Below are positions 14,532-23,637 of a stretch of DNA of 47,943 bases, one piece after another; the first letter of the stretch is position 1, and each line of letters begins with the position of its first letter. Under the pieces are notes generated by a model. The model did not search any database and was not told where the DNA came from. It saw only the letters and a list, made by a program, of their open reading frames with translations. The stretch lies in the NCBI GenBank assembly GCA_016281125.1, contig JAEEIA010000080.1:1-47943 (forward strand), written 5' to 3'. Made by a program: the position numbers and the translations under genes. The stretch is from Oscillospiraceae bacterium (GTDB lineage Bacteria > Bacillota > Clostridia > Oscillospirales > Ruminococcaceae).

Positions 14532-15253
14532 AACAGAGCGAACGATTTCTGAAATTTGACCCGAGAACCAAACTGCTCCTGCTGTTAGAGCTGGACGTCC
14601 TTTTGTTTCTCGGGCGTTCGCTGTTTTATGAAACAGCGGTTCTGCTGTTTTGCGGCATCGTGGTCACAATCGGCGGAAAGCCGGAAACAGCACTGAAATA
14701 TCTGGCCGTTTTCGGGATCATGGCAGCTGTGCAGCAGATCGCGGACAAGAGAACAGAGCAGTTTTTCTTTTTTCTGCTGTACTTTCTGTGCGTCTGTGTC
14801 CGCAAGCTCCTCCCTTGCCTGATGCTCGGCAAATGGCTGATTGACACGACACCGGTCAGTGCCTATACTGCTGCAATGTGGAAAATGAAGCTGCCGCGCA
14901 GTGTGATCGTGACTTCGTCCGTGATTTTCCGCTGCTTTCCGACCATCCGCGAGGAATGGAATGCGATCCGGAATGCAATGAAGCTGCGCGGCATCGGCAT
15001 CAGCCTCAGAGCAGTGCTGTGTTCGCCGCTGAAAACCATGGAATATGTGTTTGTGCCGATGTTTATCTCCGTGCTGAATATCAGCGATGAGCTGGCTGCG
15101 GCTGCGTGCTGCCGCGGGCTGGATGATCCGTGTCAGCATACCTGCATGGAGCCGGTTCAGTTCCGGATCTGTGATTATCTTGTCACAGCAGCTGCGACGG
15201 GCTGGCTGGCCGTCATGTGCATGCTGCATCTGAAAGGAGGCGTTTCGCCGTGA
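14528..15253 (+). CDS. CbiQ/EcfT-like transmembrane component of an ECF transporter
   Basis: A 241-residue membrane protein beginning 'FDPRTKLLLLLE', the usual N-terminus of EcfT proteins. Its C-terminal cytoplasmic helices carry the Arg-Gly motifs that couple to the ATPases ('MKLRGIG' and 'CCRGLDDP'). It works with the S component before it and the ATPase after it. Both neighbouring genes overlap it by a few bases, so the three subunits are translationally coupled. Confidence 0.88.
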   Translation: MKQSERFLKFDPRTKLLLLLELDVLLFLGRSLFYETAVLLFCGIVVTIGGKPETALKYLAVFGIMAAVQQIADKRTEQFFFFLLYFLCVCVRKLLPCLMLGKWLIDTTPVSAYTAAMWKMKLPRSVIVTSSVIFRCFPTIREEWNAIRNAMKLRGIGISLRAVLCSPLKTMEYVFVPMFISVLNISDELAAAACCRGLDDPCQHTCMEPVQFRICDYLVTAAATGWLAVMCMLHLKGGVSP

Positions 15254-16719
15254 TTGAGCTGAAAAACGTCACATTCCGATACAGCGGTCAGAAGACAGAC
15301 ACCCTTTCCGATTGCAGTCTGACCGTGCAGGACGGAGAATGTGTATTGCTCTGCGGCAAGAGCGGCTGCGGCAAAACGACGGTCACGCGGCTGCTGAACG
15401 GCATGATACCGGAATTCTATGACGGGGACGTCAAAGGAACGGTCACTGTCGGCGATATTGATCCGACAGACGTCCCGATGTATGAAATCTCCAAGCGCGT
15501 CGGCACCGTGTTCCAGAATCCGCGGACACAGTTTTATACGGTCAATACCACCAGTGAGATTGCATTCGGATGTGAGAATCATGGGTTCCCACCGGAAATC
15601 ATCAGAAAACGGGTTGACGATGCCGCTGAAAAATTGAACCTTTCTCCGCTGCTTGACCGGAATATTTTCAATCTGTCCGGCGGAGAGAAACAGAAAATTG
15701 CTTTTGCGGGCATTTATGTAGTTGATCCGGATATCTATATTCTGGATGAACCGTCCTCAAATTTGGATTATTTTGCAATCCGGGAGCTGCGCGGCGTGCT
15801 GCTGTTCCTGAAATCAATCGGGAAAACGATTGTGATTGCCGAGCACCGGGTCTGGTATCTGGAAGGCATTGCAGACCGTGCCGTTTACATGGAGAACGGC
15901 AGAATCATGCAGGATTACACATTGCAGGAGCTGCATAAAATGACATTGAACTGGCATATGCTTACCGGCATTCGGCCGGTCGAGCCCGCATTGCTGCCCC
16001 TGCAATGTCATCCCCCGGCGGCATCTGACGAACAAATGGAGCTTTCTCATTTTTCTCTGTCATACGGAAAACATAATGTATTGAATATCCCGCAGGCGGT
16101 CTTTCCGGCGGGGCAGATTTTTGCGGTCATCGGAAAAAACGGTGCAGGAAAATCCACGTTTGTATCTGCGCTCTGCGGCCTGCTGAAGCATCAGCGCGGA
16201 AAACTGATGCTCGGCGGAAAAGCATACGGCAGGAGCGCCCGTATTGCAATGAGCTATATCGTCATGCAGGAAGTGAATCACCAGCTGTTTACGGACAGTG
16301 TCGCAGAAGAAGTGCTGCTCGGGGCACAGGATGAATGCGGCGGCAAGGAATTGGCGGGCATTCTGGAGCAGCTTGATATTTCCGCCCTGCGCGACCGGCA
16401 TCCCATGACGCTTTCAGGCGGACAAAAGCAGCGGGTCGCCATCGCATCTGCGTTATTTTGTAAGAAGAAAATCCTGATTTTTGATGAACCGACAAGCGGA
16501 ATGGATTTTACGCATATGATGCAAACGGCAGAGCTGCTGCGTTCTCTGCGTTCCAAAGACCGTTATATTTTTGTGATCACGCATGATTATGAACTGATTC
16601 TTTCCGCATGTGATGCAGTTGTGCGAATCGGGGACGGACAGATTGCGGAGCAATATCCGCTGAATGAAAACAATTTGCAGCGGCTGCGGGATTTCTATGC
16701 CGGCCGCGGTACTGATTGA
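15250..16719 (+). CDS. ECF transporter double ATPase (two fused ABC domains)
   Basis: A 489-residue protein with two complete nucleotide-binding domains. The first has 'GKSGCGKTT', 'LSGGEKQKIAFA' and 'IYILDEPSSNLD'. The second, from about residue 265, has 'GKNGAGKST', 'LSGGQKQRVAIASA' and 'ILIFDEPTSGMD'. It takes the place of the separate EcfA and EcfA' subunits. The start is GTG 15250, with AAAGGAGG about 10 bases upstream and overlap with the EcfT stop; a longer upstream frame begins inside the previous gene. It is the last gene of the same-strand series starting at 4425. Confidence 0.9.
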   Translation: MIELKNVTFRYSGQKTDTLSDCSLTVQDGECVLLCGKSGCGKTTVTRLLNGMIPEFYDGDVKGTVTVGDIDPTDVPMYEISKRVGTVFQNPRTQFYTVNTTSEIAFGCENHGFPPEIIRKRVDDAAEKLNLSPLLDRNIFNLSGGEKQKIAFAGIYVVDPDIYILDEPSSNLDYFAIRELRGVLLFLKSIGKTIVIAEHRVWYLEGIADRAVYMENGRIMQDYTLQELHKMTLNWHMLTGIRPVEPALLPLQCHPPAASDEQMELSHFSLSYGKHNVLNIPQAVFPAGQIFAVIGKNGAGKSTFVSALCGLLKHQRGKLMLGGKAYGRSARIAMSYIVMQEVNHQLFTDSVAEEVLLGAQDECGGKELAGILEQLDISALRDRHPMTLSGGQKQRVAIASALFCKKKILIFDEPTSGMDFTHMMQTAELLRSLRSKDRYIFVITHDYELILSACDAVVRIGDGQIAEQYPLNENNLQRLRDFYAGRGTD

Positions 16720-16735
16720 GCACAGGGCAGCCGCT

Positions 16736-16784
16736 GTTATCGTATCGAAAAGAGGACCGGTGTTCAGAGCGGTTCTTTGATAAC
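16736..16784 (+). terminator. Bulged stem-loop after the transporter operon
   Basis: GTTATC (16736-16741) pairs with GATAAC (16779-16784), and AAAGA and ACCG pair with TCTTT and CGGT inside it. No clean U-run follows, so it is only a possible weak terminator or mRNA end. The rest of 16785-16874 shows nothing I can name. Confidence 0.3.
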
Positions 16785-16874
16785 CGTTGCTTCATCCACA
16801 TTTCAACGCGTTATGTTCAATACATTCTATGCACGATGCCTGCGGAAAACGGCGGTTAGTCAAACCTTATCATA

Positions 16875-16903
16875 TTGACAAACGAATCTGTCTGTGCTAT
16901 AAT
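16875..16903 (+). promoter_or_regulatory. Consensus sigma-A promoter of enolase
   Basis: TTGACA (16875-16880), 17-base spacer, TATAAT (16898-16903): a perfect consensus, as expected for a highly expressed glycolytic gene. Confidence 0.88.
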
Positions 16904-16909
16904 ATTGTA

Positions 16910-16925
16910 GTTAGCAATCGCTAAC
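16910..16925 (+). promoter_or_regulatory. Perfect palindrome GTTAGC-AATC-GCTAAC at the enolase transcription start
   Basis: Both 6-base arms are perfect. The site begins 7 bases after the -10 box, so it covers the expected +1. Related sites lie at 4277, 4375 and 18478. This position suits a repressor. The protein that binds is unknown; a metal-responsive regulator is a guess from the context. Confidence 0.6.
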
Positions 16926-16952
16926 GCGAATAGATCGGCAGATTTCTTTCTG

Positions 16953-18370
<1,418 letters not shown>

Positions 18371-18424
18371 GCGTTTGCATCCGTTCTAAACAATTCACCG
18401 GAATTCAGCATATCAATCACAGCG

Positions 18425-18455
18425 AAAAAGTCGTTCAGGATCGGACGGCTTTTTT
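18425..18455 (+). terminator. Intrinsic terminator of enolase
   Basis: AAAAAGTCGTTC (18425-18436), loop AGGATC, GGACGGCTTTTTT (18443-18455): a 9-bp stem with two G-U followed by six T. Confidence 0.85.
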
Positions 18456-18466
18456 GCATAGATGGC

Positions 18467-18495
18467 TTGCAATTTGCGTTAGCATATGCTGTAAT
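18467..18495 (+). promoter_or_regulatory. Methyltransferase promoter with a GTTAGC-type site in the spacer
   Basis: TTGCAA (18467-18472), 17-base spacer, TGTAAT (18490-18495). The site GTTAGC-ATAT-GCTGTA (18478-18493) fills the spacer and shares its 13-base core with the site at 4375. A further half-site GCTAAC lies at 18509-18514. A protein bound here would exclude RNA polymerase. Confidence 0.5.
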
Positions 18496-18542
18496 GTGGT
18501 TATAGCGTGCTAACCGGACTTGAAATAGGAGGACGTTCTGTC

Positions 18543-19340
18543 ATGAAACTGAAATTAGGCGATGTCCAGACGACCGCGCTGATTCCGCTTGCGGTCAAGG
18601 CAAATGAAACACAGCGGAAAAATGCCCGCATCAAAGACCCGATGGCTGTTGAAATCATCAGAGCACTGAACATTGATACAGCACAGTATGATAAATTTAT
18701 GTCCCATGAGGGCGTTGTCGCACGCACCATCATGCTTGACCGGCAGCTGAAAGGCATCATTCAGAAGCATCCGGATACAGTCGTTGTGAATGTGGGCGCA
18801 GGATTTGACAACCGCTTTTCCAGAATGGATAACGGCAAAATCCTGTGGTTCGATCTTGATCTGCCCGATGCGATTGCCGCAAGAAAAAAGGCATTCCCGG
18901 AGCGTGACCGCGTGACGATGATCGCAGGAAACGCTTTGGAGGATGACTGGTGTGAACCGGTGCAGCAATCCCTCAAGAGCAGAAAAGCAAAGCCCGTTTT
19001 TATCGCGGAGGGACTGTTCATGTATCTGACGCTTGAACAGATCCGCACATTCCTGTACGTGCTGAAAAACAATTTCCCGGATGGCGGCATCTTAATCGCA
19101 GAGCAGAACAGCAAGATGATGCAGAAAAACGAAAAGCACCACGATACTGTGAAAAACACAAACGCGCATTTCATGTCCGGCACAGATTCGGGACAGGAAA
19201 TCGCTGATCTCGCGGACGGCTTTCAGCTTGTGGAAGAACACAGCTTCAATGAGGAAATGAAAAAATACAGTATCCGTGCAAAGCTCTTTGCGCTGCTGCT
19301 GCCGAACATGAATGACCGATGGGCGACTTTCAGGTGGTAA
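18543..19340 (+). CDS. PPM/LCMT-family class I SAM-dependent O-methyltransferase
   Basis: A 265-residue methyltransferase related to leucine carboxyl methyltransferases and to bacterial O-methyltransferases of polyketide-type pathways. 'VVVNVGAGFDNRFSRMDNG' (about 79-97) is the SAM-binding motif I. 'ILWFDLDLPDAIAARKKAF' is the acidic loop, 'MIAGNALEDDW' is motif II, and 'VFIAEGLFMYLTLEQIR' is the conserved core of the family. The substrate, often a carboxylate or hydroxyl, is unknown. Its promoter shares the GTTAGC-type site with the metabolite operon, so it may be a tailoring enzyme of that pathway. ATG 18543 follows AGGAGG. Confidence 0.88.
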   Translation: MKLKLGDVQTTALIPLAVKANETQRKNARIKDPMAVEIIRALNIDTAQYDKFMSHEGVVARTIMLDRQLKGIIQKHPDTVVVNVGAGFDNRFSRMDNGKILWFDLDLPDAIAARKKAFPERDRVTMIAGNALEDDWCEPVQQSLKSRKAKPVFIAEGLFMYLTLEQIRTFLYVLKNNFPDGGILIAEQNSKMMQKNEKHHDTVKNTNAHFMSGTDSGQEIADLADGFQLVEEHSFNEEMKKYSIRAKLFALLLPNMNDRWATFRW

Positions 19341-19430
19341 CATATTTCAGGAATACTCTCTGTCTTTTTCATTTTTTTCGTGTGAATTCGTTCACATGCA
19401 TTGCCGCACCCCTCTTTTATATGAAGATGC

Positions 19431-19462
19431 AGCCGCCCGGAGTTGTGATCCGGGCGGCTTTG
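19431..19462 (+). terminator. Intrinsic terminator of the methyltransferase gene
   Basis: AGCCGCCCGGA (19431-19441), 7-base loop, TCCGGGCGGCT (19449-19459), then TTTGTT. Eleven perfect GC-rich pairs. Confidence 0.8.
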
Positions 19463-19509
19463 TTCCTGGTACCTGGGATGCATCATTTGAAGCTGAATTT
19501 CTCGCGGAT

Positions 19510-20817
19510 TCACGGTTCATCCGCGGACAGGAGCTCTGCCGCCGGGATTTTCCTGAAATCGTGCTGTGCTCCAACAATATAGCAGTCACCGTATTTTGCG
19601 ATAATGACATCATCTTCTTCATTGAGCAGGCTGAGTCGGCGCACTTCCGTTGTATTCAAATCGAATGCTTTTCCACATACGAATAATGTGTCATCAAAAA
19701 CAGACAAAGAAGCATCCTGAAAGAAAGCGATGTCATGGAGGATGACCGGCTCCTCCTGCCCTGCTCTGTAAACCTCTGCCTGTCCTTCGCGGGTGATGAC
19801 CAGATAATCCTTTGAAGCAAATGATACCGCACCGAAATCAATGTTCTCATAATCCTCCGGCTCGCCGTGATAGGTTTTCGTTTCCAAATCAAAATAAGTG
19901 ACATAGAAAGTATATTGTCCGTTTTCGGCGACAAATGCGACATTGAACCAAAGCTTGCCGTCAAATTCGCCCTGCATATAGACTTCGCCGGATTGCCGCG
20001 TGATCGGATAGAAGCCCGACAGTGTTTCATAATCATACAGCGCGGTGATATCATTCACTTCCAATGTGGTGAGATCCACGGAATACAAAGCCATCTGATG
20101 ACCGACATATCCAATAAAGTAAATGACGCTGTCATGGAGATACATTCCGTAGTTGTTGAAATCATACGCCGCAGCGGAGATGCCGTCAACCGTTGTCAGC
20201 TTTTCCGGTTGATTCTGCTCAAAGTCATACCGCATCAGATTGGTTCCGGCACCCGCATCCTTGAAATAATATGCATAGTGTCCGTCATAAAGCGGAATGA
20301 GTCCGCCGAAAAAGCTGCGCGTGCGGTCTGATGCAGGATGCTGACTGCCAGGCTTACTGCAAAAGCGGCTTGTTTCCATCGTTTCATAATCCAGAATATT
20401 CGTTTGTCCGTCGAGCGATTTATAAATATGATAGGTGTCGGTGGTGTTGAAATACGTACTCGCAAAGGAGTCGGTACTTTTTACATACGTTGCAGTCACA
20501 GATTCCGTGCTGTTTTGAGCCCGCAGATCATTCGCGGTATTGATGAACCAAAAACCGAATCCAACCGCAAATAGCAGACAGGCTGCAACCGCGATGCCGG
20601 ATGCAAAAGAAGAAATCCGGATCGGTGTTTTTTCAGGCTTGTGCGCTGCATGTCTGATTGCCGGCTGTGAAAAACGCATACTGTTCTTTTTCGGCACAGC
20701 GCTTGCCTGGCTGCTGGCTGACGGTGCTGTTTTTTGCGGCCTTGTGTAACCGAAGCAGCTCCCGATGAGTTCCTCGGGAACATTGCCGAGTGCGTCTGAA
20801 ATATCGGATGGCTTCAT
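19510..20817 (-). CDS. Membrane-anchored anti-sigma-like protein with extracellular propeller-like domain
   Basis: A 435-residue protein. The N-terminus 'MKPSDISDALGNVPEELIGS' is a short cytoplasmic helical motif typical of anti-sigma-like proteins of this group. One membrane helix follows at about 90-112 ('GIAVAACLLFAVGFGFWFIN'). The rest is a strand-rich outer domain with repeated 'Y...DL.T' blades ('LYSVDLTTLEVNDITALYDY', 'VTYFDLETKTYHGEPEDYEN'), like a beta-propeller. There is no zinc HxxxCxxC motif. Its start overlaps the stop of the sigma factor gene by 4 bases, which strongly links the two. The outer domain may sense a cell-surface signal, perhaps a polysaccharide, but this is inference. 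Confidence 0.72.
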   Translation of the reverse strand: MKPSDISDALGNVPEELIGSCFGYTRPQKTAPSASSQASAVPKKNSMRFSQPAIRHAAHKPEKTPIRISSFASGIAVAACLLFAVGFGFWFINTANDLRAQNSTESVTATYVKSTDSFASTYFNTTDTYHIYKSLDGQTNILDYETMETSRFCSKPGSQHPASDRTRSFFGGLIPLYDGHYAYYFKDAGAGTNLMRYDFEQNQPEKLTTVDGISAAAYDFNNYGMYLHDSVIYFIGYVGHQMALYSVDLTTLEVNDITALYDYETLSGFYPITRQSGEVYMQGEFDGKLWFNVAFVAENGQYTFYVTYFDLETKTYHGEPEDYENIDFGAVSFASKDYLVITREGQAEVYRAGQEEPVILHDIAFFQDASLSVFDDTLFVCGKAFDLNTTEVRRLSLLNEEDDVIIAKYGDCYIVGAQHDFRKIPAAELLSADEP

Positions 20818-21374
20818 AGCAATCCTTCCTTTCTCAGGTAGTCCTTGAGCTTGTTTCTTGTGCGCAGCAGTGACATTTTAACTGCGCCAATACCCATATT
20901 GTTTTGTGCTGCAATTGCCTGAAGGGTTTCCGAAAGAAAATATCGCTGCATGAAGATACGGCAGGTTTTGGGAGGGAGTGTCCGAAGCCATGCCGTGAGT
21001 GCTTCCGTCAGCTCATGCTGCTCAATTTGCTGCTCGACCCGATCAGGCGAATGGATAATCTCTGCAAGCTCGTCGAGTGTCGCGGTATAGACCGTGCTGC
21101 CGCGTTTCCGGCGGTGCGCCTGCTTATAGCGGTTTACAGCGATCCGGCGTACAATCGCGGCGAGATAAGCGCGCAGGTTTTCCGGATAATCCGGCGGAAT
21201 CGCATTCCAGACCGCGGCCAGCATATCGCTGACGCATTCTTCCGCATCCTCACGGTTTCCGACGATGCGGAATGCGATCTGATAACAGAGCTTTCCGTAT
21301 TGTTCACTGATCACACGCAGTGCGCTTTCATCCCGTGCTTGCAGCATCGAAATGATCCGGCTTTCGCTGATCAT
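20814..21374 (-). CDS. ECF-type RNA polymerase sigma factor
   Basis: A 186-residue sigma-70-family factor with region 2 ('LCYQIAFRIVGNREDAEECV' and 'RAYLAAIVRRIAVNRYKQAH') and region 4 ('TLQAIAAQNNMGIGAVKMSL'), and no region 3, as in ECF factors. ATG 21374 is chosen because GGGAGGTG precedes it; the longer frame to 21497 runs through the promoter area. A TATAAT-like -10 box lies on the minus strand at 21465-21470, without a good -35, so the gene may be autoregulated. Its likely partner is the membrane protein encoded directly downstream. Confidence 0.9.
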   Translation of the reverse strand: MISESRIISMLQARDESALRVISEQYGKLCYQIAFRIVGNREDAEECVSDMLAAVWNAIPPDYPENLRAYLAAIVRRIAVNRYKQAHRRKRGSTVYTATLDELAEIIHSPDRVEQQIEQHELTEALTAWLRTLPPKTCRIFMQRYFLSETLQAIAAQNNMGIGAVKMSLLRTRNKLKDYLRKEGLL

Positions 21375-21568
21375 CGTTTCACCTCCCTCTGATCTATTAG
21401 ACAACAAAAAACAGTTTTGGTCACGCTTTTTTTGAAATGCTGTCTGAGTCAGCACGCTGCACCTATTATACCATATTATCTTCCAGTTGCGGAACACCCG
21501 TCTGTCAAGTCATGAAACAGCGTATTCCCTGAATGCGCAGCTTCTCTTTTTATATGAACATTCTCCTC

Positions 21569-21597
21569 TTGTAAAACCGCAGCATTTGTGGTATAAT
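21569..21597 (+). promoter_or_regulatory. Sigma-A promoter for the small membrane-protein genes
   Basis: TTGTAA (21569-21574), 17-base spacer, TATAAT (21592-21597). The 275-base gap to the sigma gene holds this and the divergent -10 box. Confidence 0.7.
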
Positions 21598-21649
21598 ATA
21601 TGAAACCTGATATGAGGCGCTTTGATTCGGTGATACAAAGGAGTACAGA

Positions 21650-21976
21650 ATGAGCAGACGAGGAAGACCGGTATCTCCGTTTTACTTATTCGCTTTTATT
21701 TTGTGGAACGCCCTGTATTGCGGCGTGATTTATCTGCTGGAACAGCGGTTCCCGAATGCTGCTTTTTTCTCAAACGACAATGATGCAGCCATGTGGGTCT
21801 GGCTTGGCGGCAGTGCGGTCAGTATGTTTTTGGGATGGCTTGTGAAGGATAGGCTGAAAAGCAGGCTCTCCAAACAGACATTTGACCTTCTGGAACTCGG
21901 AATGGCGATCGTGTTTCTGATCGCGGTTCTTATTCTATGGCATTATTATGCGCCGGAATTTCTGCGCATTTTTTGA
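21650..21976 (+). CDS. Small integral membrane protein, unknown function
   Basis: A 108-residue protein with three predicted membrane helices: 'FYLFAFILWNALYCGVIYLL', 'MWVWLGGSAVSMFLGWLV' and 'LGMAIVFLIAVLILW'. The short N-terminus is basic (MSRRGRP). No catalytic motif is seen. It is followed after 11 bases by another small membrane protein and then by the DUF3592-like gene, probably one operon. Function not recognised. Confidence 0.75.
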   Translation: MSRRGRPVSPFYLFAFILWNALYCGVIYLLEQRFPNAAFFSNDNDAAMWVWLGGSAVSMFLGWLVKDRLKSRLSKQTFDLLELGMAIVFLIAVLILWHYYAPEFLRIF

Positions 21977-21987
21977 GAGGAACAGCT

Positions 21988-22305
21988 ATGAAATACCGCG
22001 GCACGCGAAGCTGCGTTCCGATTGCGGTCGGGATGCTCTGCTTTTTGATCTATACGGTTCCGGTGCTGATCTGGGCAAAGAATACATCCCCCGCACTGCA
22101 TGACGCAAAGCTGAAATGGTTCGGCATCGGTGCGATTGTCATTTTTACAGCCGGCACACTCGGCGGCGCGGTGTTTGATATTGCGTATCTGCAAAAAAAG
22201 CTGACCGCAGAGCAGCATTTGCGGCTGGATGCGCTCATTACGGCGGTCGGGGTACTGCTGATGGTGATCTGCGGCATCGCCGGGCTGATGAGACTTGCTG
22301 CGTGA
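21988..22305 (+). CDS. Small integral membrane protein, unknown function
   Basis: A 105-residue protein with three hydrophobic segments ('SCVPIAVGMLCFLIYTVPVL', 'WFGIGAIVIFTAGTLGGAVF', 'LDALITAVGVLLMVICGIAG'). ATG 21988 follows GAGAGGAACAGCT. The longer frame from 21937 lies inside the previous gene. No motif or family recognised. It is co-directional and close to its neighbours. Confidence 0.72.
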   Translation: MKYRGTRSCVPIAVGMLCFLIYTVPVLIWAKNTSPALHDAKLKWFGIGAIVIFTAGTLGGAVFDIAYLQKKLTAEQHLRLDALITAVGVLLMVICGIAGLMRLAA

Positions 22306-22395
22306 TGGATCTGATGCCGGACAATACCGCATTCAGCCATCCGGACGGCGCCGTCATATATTTCTTCATATCATCTGAAAAAAGGAGTGAGCATC

Positions 22396-23550
22396 ATGCG
22401 ATATGATCCTGATGACAGGCAATTCATTTTTAACACTGAAAAGCACATGGACATGTCCGGCGTCAGTACGCTGCTCTCAGAAAAAAAGCAGCGCCTGAGA
22501 GAAGAACAGCGCAATCATCCGGAGAAAAAAGGAACGCCGATATGGGCTTCTGTTCTGGTCGTGATCGGCTTTATCGTCGGGGTAGCTGTTGCGGCGCAGT
22601 CCGGTCATCCTTCTGCTGCGATCTGCATGTTCGGCGGGATGTTTGTCTTTATGGGCTTCGTGATGATACCGAAGACACGTGCCAGCCGTGAACGCAGCTT
22701 CGCAGCACACATTGTCATCGGCGTGATGGCCATTCTGCTTGGGCTGTCCGTTTCTGTTCCGATTTTACTGACAGATAAACTCGGGAGCGACCGTGCATTT
22801 GCGATGCTCGGTGCCGGTATGTTTGCAAGCGGCGGTTTGTTATTTCTCGTGTATTCTCTGTTTCGTATATACAGCACCAGCAACCGTAACGGGATACCCG
22901 TTGAGGGCAGATGCATCGGCTATGCGCACATGATTGTGAACCAGAGGAACGGGCCGCACGTTGAATCATCCGAAGTATTTGAATACGACTATGCAGGCGA
23001 ACATTATGAATCTGTCAATGAGGCGTTCCGCAGTGAACCGGATGCAGAAATCGGTGAAACCGTCACGATGCGCCTGAATCCGCGCATTCCCTCGGAAGTA
23101 TTTTATTCTGCGCCGCGCAAAGGCAGAAACACCGGCAATTTCGTTATGGCAGCCTTTTTTGCATTGTTTGTTGTTTTCGGGACTGTTCTAGGGGTGTTGG
23201 CACTGAACGGCAGGATCGGAACCGGCGTGCCCGGTCAGAATACAAATGCAGACGGAAAATATGTGTTCACGGATGAAGCGATTGAAGAGAAAATCGGGGA
23301 CCACGAAACGCCGTGGGAGATTTCACTGATCAATGTTGCGGAGAAATACGAGGAGGACGGCGTGTATTACCTGCGCTTTTCAAGCGATATTCCGCAAAGC
23401 ACCGACAAAGACAAATGGGATCAGTTTGAAGTGAATGATGCGTACTATATTGTGCGAAACACAGCCACCGGTAAGCTGATTGCTGTGTTGAATGAAAAGG
23501 AGTGGGATTATCAGGGCTCGCATCCGCTTTCGGATCTGCGGGAGCCATGA
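22396..23550 (+). CDS. DUF3592-like membrane protein
   Basis: A 384-residue protein. A charged N-terminus of about 55 residues precedes four membrane helices between about 50 and 165. An outer or cytosolic strand-rich domain follows ('VEGRCIGYAHMIVNQRNGPH ... EYDYAGEHYESVNE ... GETVTMRLNPRIPSEVFYSA'), which matches the DUF3592 pattern. Another helix ('FVMAAFFALFVVFGTVLGVL') and a C-terminal soluble tail of about 110 residues come last. Function unknown. ATG 22396 is chosen with AAAGGAG 8 bases upstream rather than GTG 22387, which overlaps the ribosome-binding site. A terminator follows the gene. Confidence 0.75.
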   Translation: MRYDPDDRQFIFNTEKHMDMSGVSTLLSEKKQRLREEQRNHPEKKGTPIWASVLVVIGFIVGVAVAAQSGHPSAAICMFGGMFVFMGFVMIPKTRASRERSFAAHIVIGVMAILLGLSVSVPILLTDKLGSDRAFAMLGAGMFASGGLLFLVYSLFRIYSTSNRNGIPVEGRCIGYAHMIVNQRNGPHVESSEVFEYDYAGEHYESVNEAFRSEPDAEIGETVTMRLNPRIPSEVFYSAPRKGRNTGNFVMAAFFALFVVFGTVLGVLALNGRIGTGVPGQNTNADGKYVFTDEAIEEKIGDHETPWEISLINVAEKYEEDGVYYLRFSSDIPQSTDKDKWDQFEVNDAYYIVRNTATGKLIAVLNEKEWDYQGSHPLSDLREP

Positions 23551-23581
23551 CACAAACCGCCGAATCGTAATATTTGAAAAG

Positions 23582-23615
23582 AACAGCCCTTCCGGAGAAC
23601 GGAGGGGCTGTTTGG
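23582..23615. terminator. Bidirectional terminator
   Basis: AACAGCCCTTCCG (23582-23594), loop GAGAA, CGGAGGGGCTGTT (23600-23612) with one G-U pair. TTT follows on the plus side and TTCTTTTC on the minus side, so it can serve both converging genes. Confidence 0.85.
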
Positions 23616-23637
23616 CATCTGAGCGAACATTCAGAAT

